Shown here: positions 61,901 to 64,000 of the stretch, one piece after another | Position numbering within the stretch: position 1 is the stretch's first letter | How the letters are laid out: every line of letters starts with the position of its first letter | NCBI GenBank assembly: GCA_963585895.1 | Contig: CAUZXS010000107.1 | Location: 7,501-71,500 of the forward strand | Reading direction: 5' to 3' | Length of the DNA stretch: 64,000 nt | Origin: Sepioteuthis lessoniana | Taxonomy: Eukaryota > Mollusca > Cephalopoda > Myopsida > Loliginidae | Program-made: the position numbers and the translations under genes | Notes under the pieces: model-generated | Told to the model about the DNA's origin: nothing | Databases searched by the model: none | What the model saw: the letters and a program-made list of their open reading frames with translations, nothing else

Positions 61901-62222
61901 AGTCCTGGGGGCAGCACCCCACAAAAGCAGCAGCTATACGGCCACTTACCACCCATCACGAAAACTATCCAAGTTAGACGATACAAACATCTGGGACACT
62001 GCTGGAGAAGTAGGGACAAACTCATAAGTGACATACTCCTGTGGACCCCTTCACATGGACGAGCAAAGGCAGGACGACCAGCTAGAACCTTCATACAGCA
62101 ACTCTGTGCTGATACGGAATGTAGCCCTGAGGACCTGCCAGAAGTAATGGATGGGTGAAGAAGGGTGGTGAGAGATAGTCAGGGATATCCGTGCTGAGGG
62201 TGTGACATAATGATGATGATGA
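58980..62222 (+). mobile_element. RTE-type LINE, near full length, decayed single ORF
   Basis: About 3.2 kb, the usual RTE size. A short leader precedes the ORF at about 59218. Endonuclease: IVTFNVRTINTIGQL (about 59392), ICIQEHRYTA, CGDMNAQIGKNVNHKF (about 59800), SSDHQIV (about 60067). RT: KNRKATGLNELLPEVW (about 60760), NRSMTSQILTICQILEDVRA, LFVDFTKAFGSIHRGK (about 61145), AGVLQGETLTPYLFIICLDY and the catalytic DYADD (about 61472). The C-terminal part has IWKSDLPDKIKHSFFQAAV and GNYTRMLQAILNKSWGQHP. It ends in an (atg)n tail, as RTE elements do. Stops at about 59599 and 60097 and frameshifts near 60240, 60430, 61500 and later break it. It is the best-preserved LINE here. Confidence 0.9.
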
Positions 62223-62224
62223 TG

Positions 62225-63510
62225 ACCATCAGTTCGGCCTTCTATTTTGGTGGTCTCAACTCTAGTGGCCAGATAAGATGCTTTAATTCTCTAGAAACTT
62301 CATTGTGCTACTTAGACACAATTTTAGCTCTGTGAATTGATGCATTATCATCCTGAAAGATTGTGTTTCCCTTCAGAAACTGTTCCATGACAATAGGATG
62401 AATTTGATCTGATAAATTTTTTAAATACTCTTAACTTTTGATCTTGCCATGAAGGGAAACCATTGGGCCAGCAGATATCCAAAATATACCCCCTCAGATC
62501 ATTACAGAGCCTCCTCCATGTTTAATAGTTGGAAAAAGACGGTCTGGGTCAAATGTTTCTTTAGGCTGTCTCCTCACGTATCCTCGCCCAGATGTTGGAA
62601 ATAAGGTAAAGGATGACTTGTCCAAGAAAATAACTTCCCTCCACTGTTCTAGGGACCCATTCTGTAGGTTTCTTACTCCACTCTAAATGCTTTGCAATAT
62701 TAGTTTGTGAAAGGAATGGATTTCTGATTGCAGCACTCTTATGAAATCCGACATGGTACAGCTCCCTTTTTACAGTTTTTGAGGAAACTAGGTTCTCAAG
62801 TTGGTCATTAAGCTCTGCTGTAATTTTTGGAGCTGTATTCTTGTGATCTTTCCTAACAATCCGTGTAAGATTCCAATGGTCCCTATCAGACAGCTTTTGC
62901 TTTCTTCCAGAGTTTTGTTTCAGTGAGGAGGTTTATCCTTCCTCTCAAATGCTGTCATTACTTTCAAGACAATACACTTTGCTACACCAAATAATTCTGT
63001 GGTTTTTGTTACGCAACCACCTGCCATACTAGCACTAACAATTTGACCTCTTTTAAAGTCTGATAGATCTGCCATTTTAATGAATTTTGATTCATTTCTT
63101 CTTTTGATATCTGTAAAAAACAACGATTTTATTGAAATAAGACAAAAATTATTGATAAATTAAAAACATAATAAGGAGGTGTCCTCGTGGCGTAATGGTT
63201 AAAGCGATGGACTGCGGAATCGTAGTAAGCGAGTTCGTACTCCAGTCGCACTATTACGTTCACTTTCGGGCAAATACCCATGGGAAAGGTATGAACCCCC
63301 TTATCCTCCCAGCTATGGGTTAAATAGTACCACTACTGTTCTTCTAGGAGAATGACTTTGGCATTAAATAACCTACAAAGGTTGATATGCCATTAAACAA
63401 AGAGACTAAGACTAAGATCAAAAACATAATAACAAATGTTTGATGGTTTTTTAGATGTTTCAAAATTATACTAAGATTCTAGGTGTTTCCATTATTTTGT
63501 CCAACCCCTG
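62225..63510 (-). mobile_element. Tc1-like transposon, right part (transposase N-terminus)
   Basis: The right end 'ccaacccctg' before TA (63511-63512) is the inverse of the left end at 51335. On the minus strand the gene starts at 63123 region with KMADLSDFKRGQIVSASMAG, GCVTKTTELFGVAK and VMTAFERKDKPP, a helix-turn-helix start. Later pieces include FQDDNASIHRAK-like sequence near 62350 (catalytic Asp) and HLIWPL at about 62262, where similarity stops. The missing C-terminus is found at 51335-51610. Frames are broken. A SINE has inserted in the leader (63175-63419). Confidence 0.85.
63175..63419 (+). repeat. tRNA-derived SINE, family A, best copy
   Basis: A box 'gtggcgtaatggttaaagcg' and B box 'gcgagttcgtactcc' are clear. 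Body 'cccatgggaaaggtatgaac' and 'cagctatgggttaaatagta'. The tail 'ttggcattaaataacctaca' and 'ggttgatatgccattaaac' matches the I-type LINE and family C. Flanked by an exact 13-bp duplication, aaaaacataataa, at 63162-63174 and 63420-63432. Confidence 0.93.
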
Positions 63511-63519
63511 TATATGCAA

Positions 63520-63880
63520 ACAAATTAGCTTTAACTTTTTAAAAATGAAATTACCTACAAACTATTCACTTACAAATCTTGTAAATTTAAATACATTTAA
63601 ATACATTTAAATGTGGGCAAAAAGATGACTTGTTAAATTGTTAATGTTACATAGCAATACATGAAACCATTTAACTGTGTTCAAACAAATGAGTTTGGCT
63701 TGTTTAAAAATGTTATCTACAGATTGTGCATGTACAAATCATATATCTATTGTATGTGTATAAACAGGATTCCAACAAATAATATTGAGAATTATTAGTG
63801 TTATATAGAAATACTTGAAACCATTCAACTGTTTGCAAGGAAATGTGTTTTGCCATAAAACTCAATCAACCATCCTTCTC
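63520..63880 (+). repeat. Family C tail-type repeat
   Basis: Units 'tagcaatacatgaaaccatt' with 'aactgtgttcaaacaaatga' and 'tagaaatacttgaaaccatt', then 'tgccataaaactcaatcaac'. It aligns over most of its length with 200-497, including the 'acctacaaactatt.cttac' stretch before the units. Confidence 0.7.
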
Positions 63881-64000
63881 TTAGAGAATAATAAAAGTAA
63901 AAACAAAGTAAACATAACTTGTGTACATGCATGTTGGAAAGTCAGAGATTGTTTTGACATTGTATTTATAATGTAAACGAGTCTGAGTAGAGGAGTATCT

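Noticed and set aside
62920-63123. 67-codon minus-strand frame as a small DNA-binding host protein
   Set aside because: It is the helix-turn-helix start of the Tc1-like transposase, with the element's end just outside.

Overview
This window is animal nuclear DNA. Genes are split by GT-AG introns, the sequence is AT-rich, and old mobile elements fill most of it. It contains no operons, ribosome-binding sites or bacterial features. The element mix (tRNA-derived SINEs, RTE, I-type and R2/HERO-type LINEs, Penelope-like elements, mariner/Tc1, hAT and P-type DNA transposons, Ty3/gypsy and Ty1/copia fossils) suggests an invertebrate. I cannot name the phylum from sequence alone; a chelicerate or a mollusc would both fit.

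The only host gene I recognise is the 3' part of RNMT, the mRNA cap guanine-N7 methyltransferase, on the + strand. Seven coding exons join in phase: 1623-1735, 33037-33218, 33620-33790, 35676-35817, 36247-36351, 37903-37936 and 45997-46094. Together they give about 280 codons ending in a stop. The 5' exons with the SAM-binding glycine motif lie before the window.

Layout. 1-1622: upstream RNMT intron with a tail-type repeat, a SINE and a mariner scrap. 1736-33036: a 31.3-kb RNMT intron made almost wholly of nested elements: a gypsy fossil, an LTR-bounded gypsy-kin fossil (5534-9292), an I-type LINE (10150-15700), RTE and Penelope scraps, a gag-protease piece, a copia fossil split by a second I-type LINE (20062-26533, 12-bp target duplication), an R2/HERO-like LINE (28485-31334), and a mariner split by a 736-bp LTR. 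33037-46094: the remaining RNMT exons; the last intron holds a Tc1/mariner element, a hAT element with matching ends and target duplication, a Penelope-like element split by a deleted mariner, and an RTE scrap. 46095-64000: downstream DNA with an unassigned transposase-like gene flanked by a repeated 13-bp motif, tandem repeats, a Tc1 element whose halves lie 10.6 kb apart, an LTR fossil, a P-type element with a THAP domain, and a nearly full-length RTE LINE.

The insertions can be ordered from their target duplications. The SINE families and the I-type LINE share a 3' tail, which suggests the SINEs are copied by that LINE's machinery. No viral-type element here looks whole.
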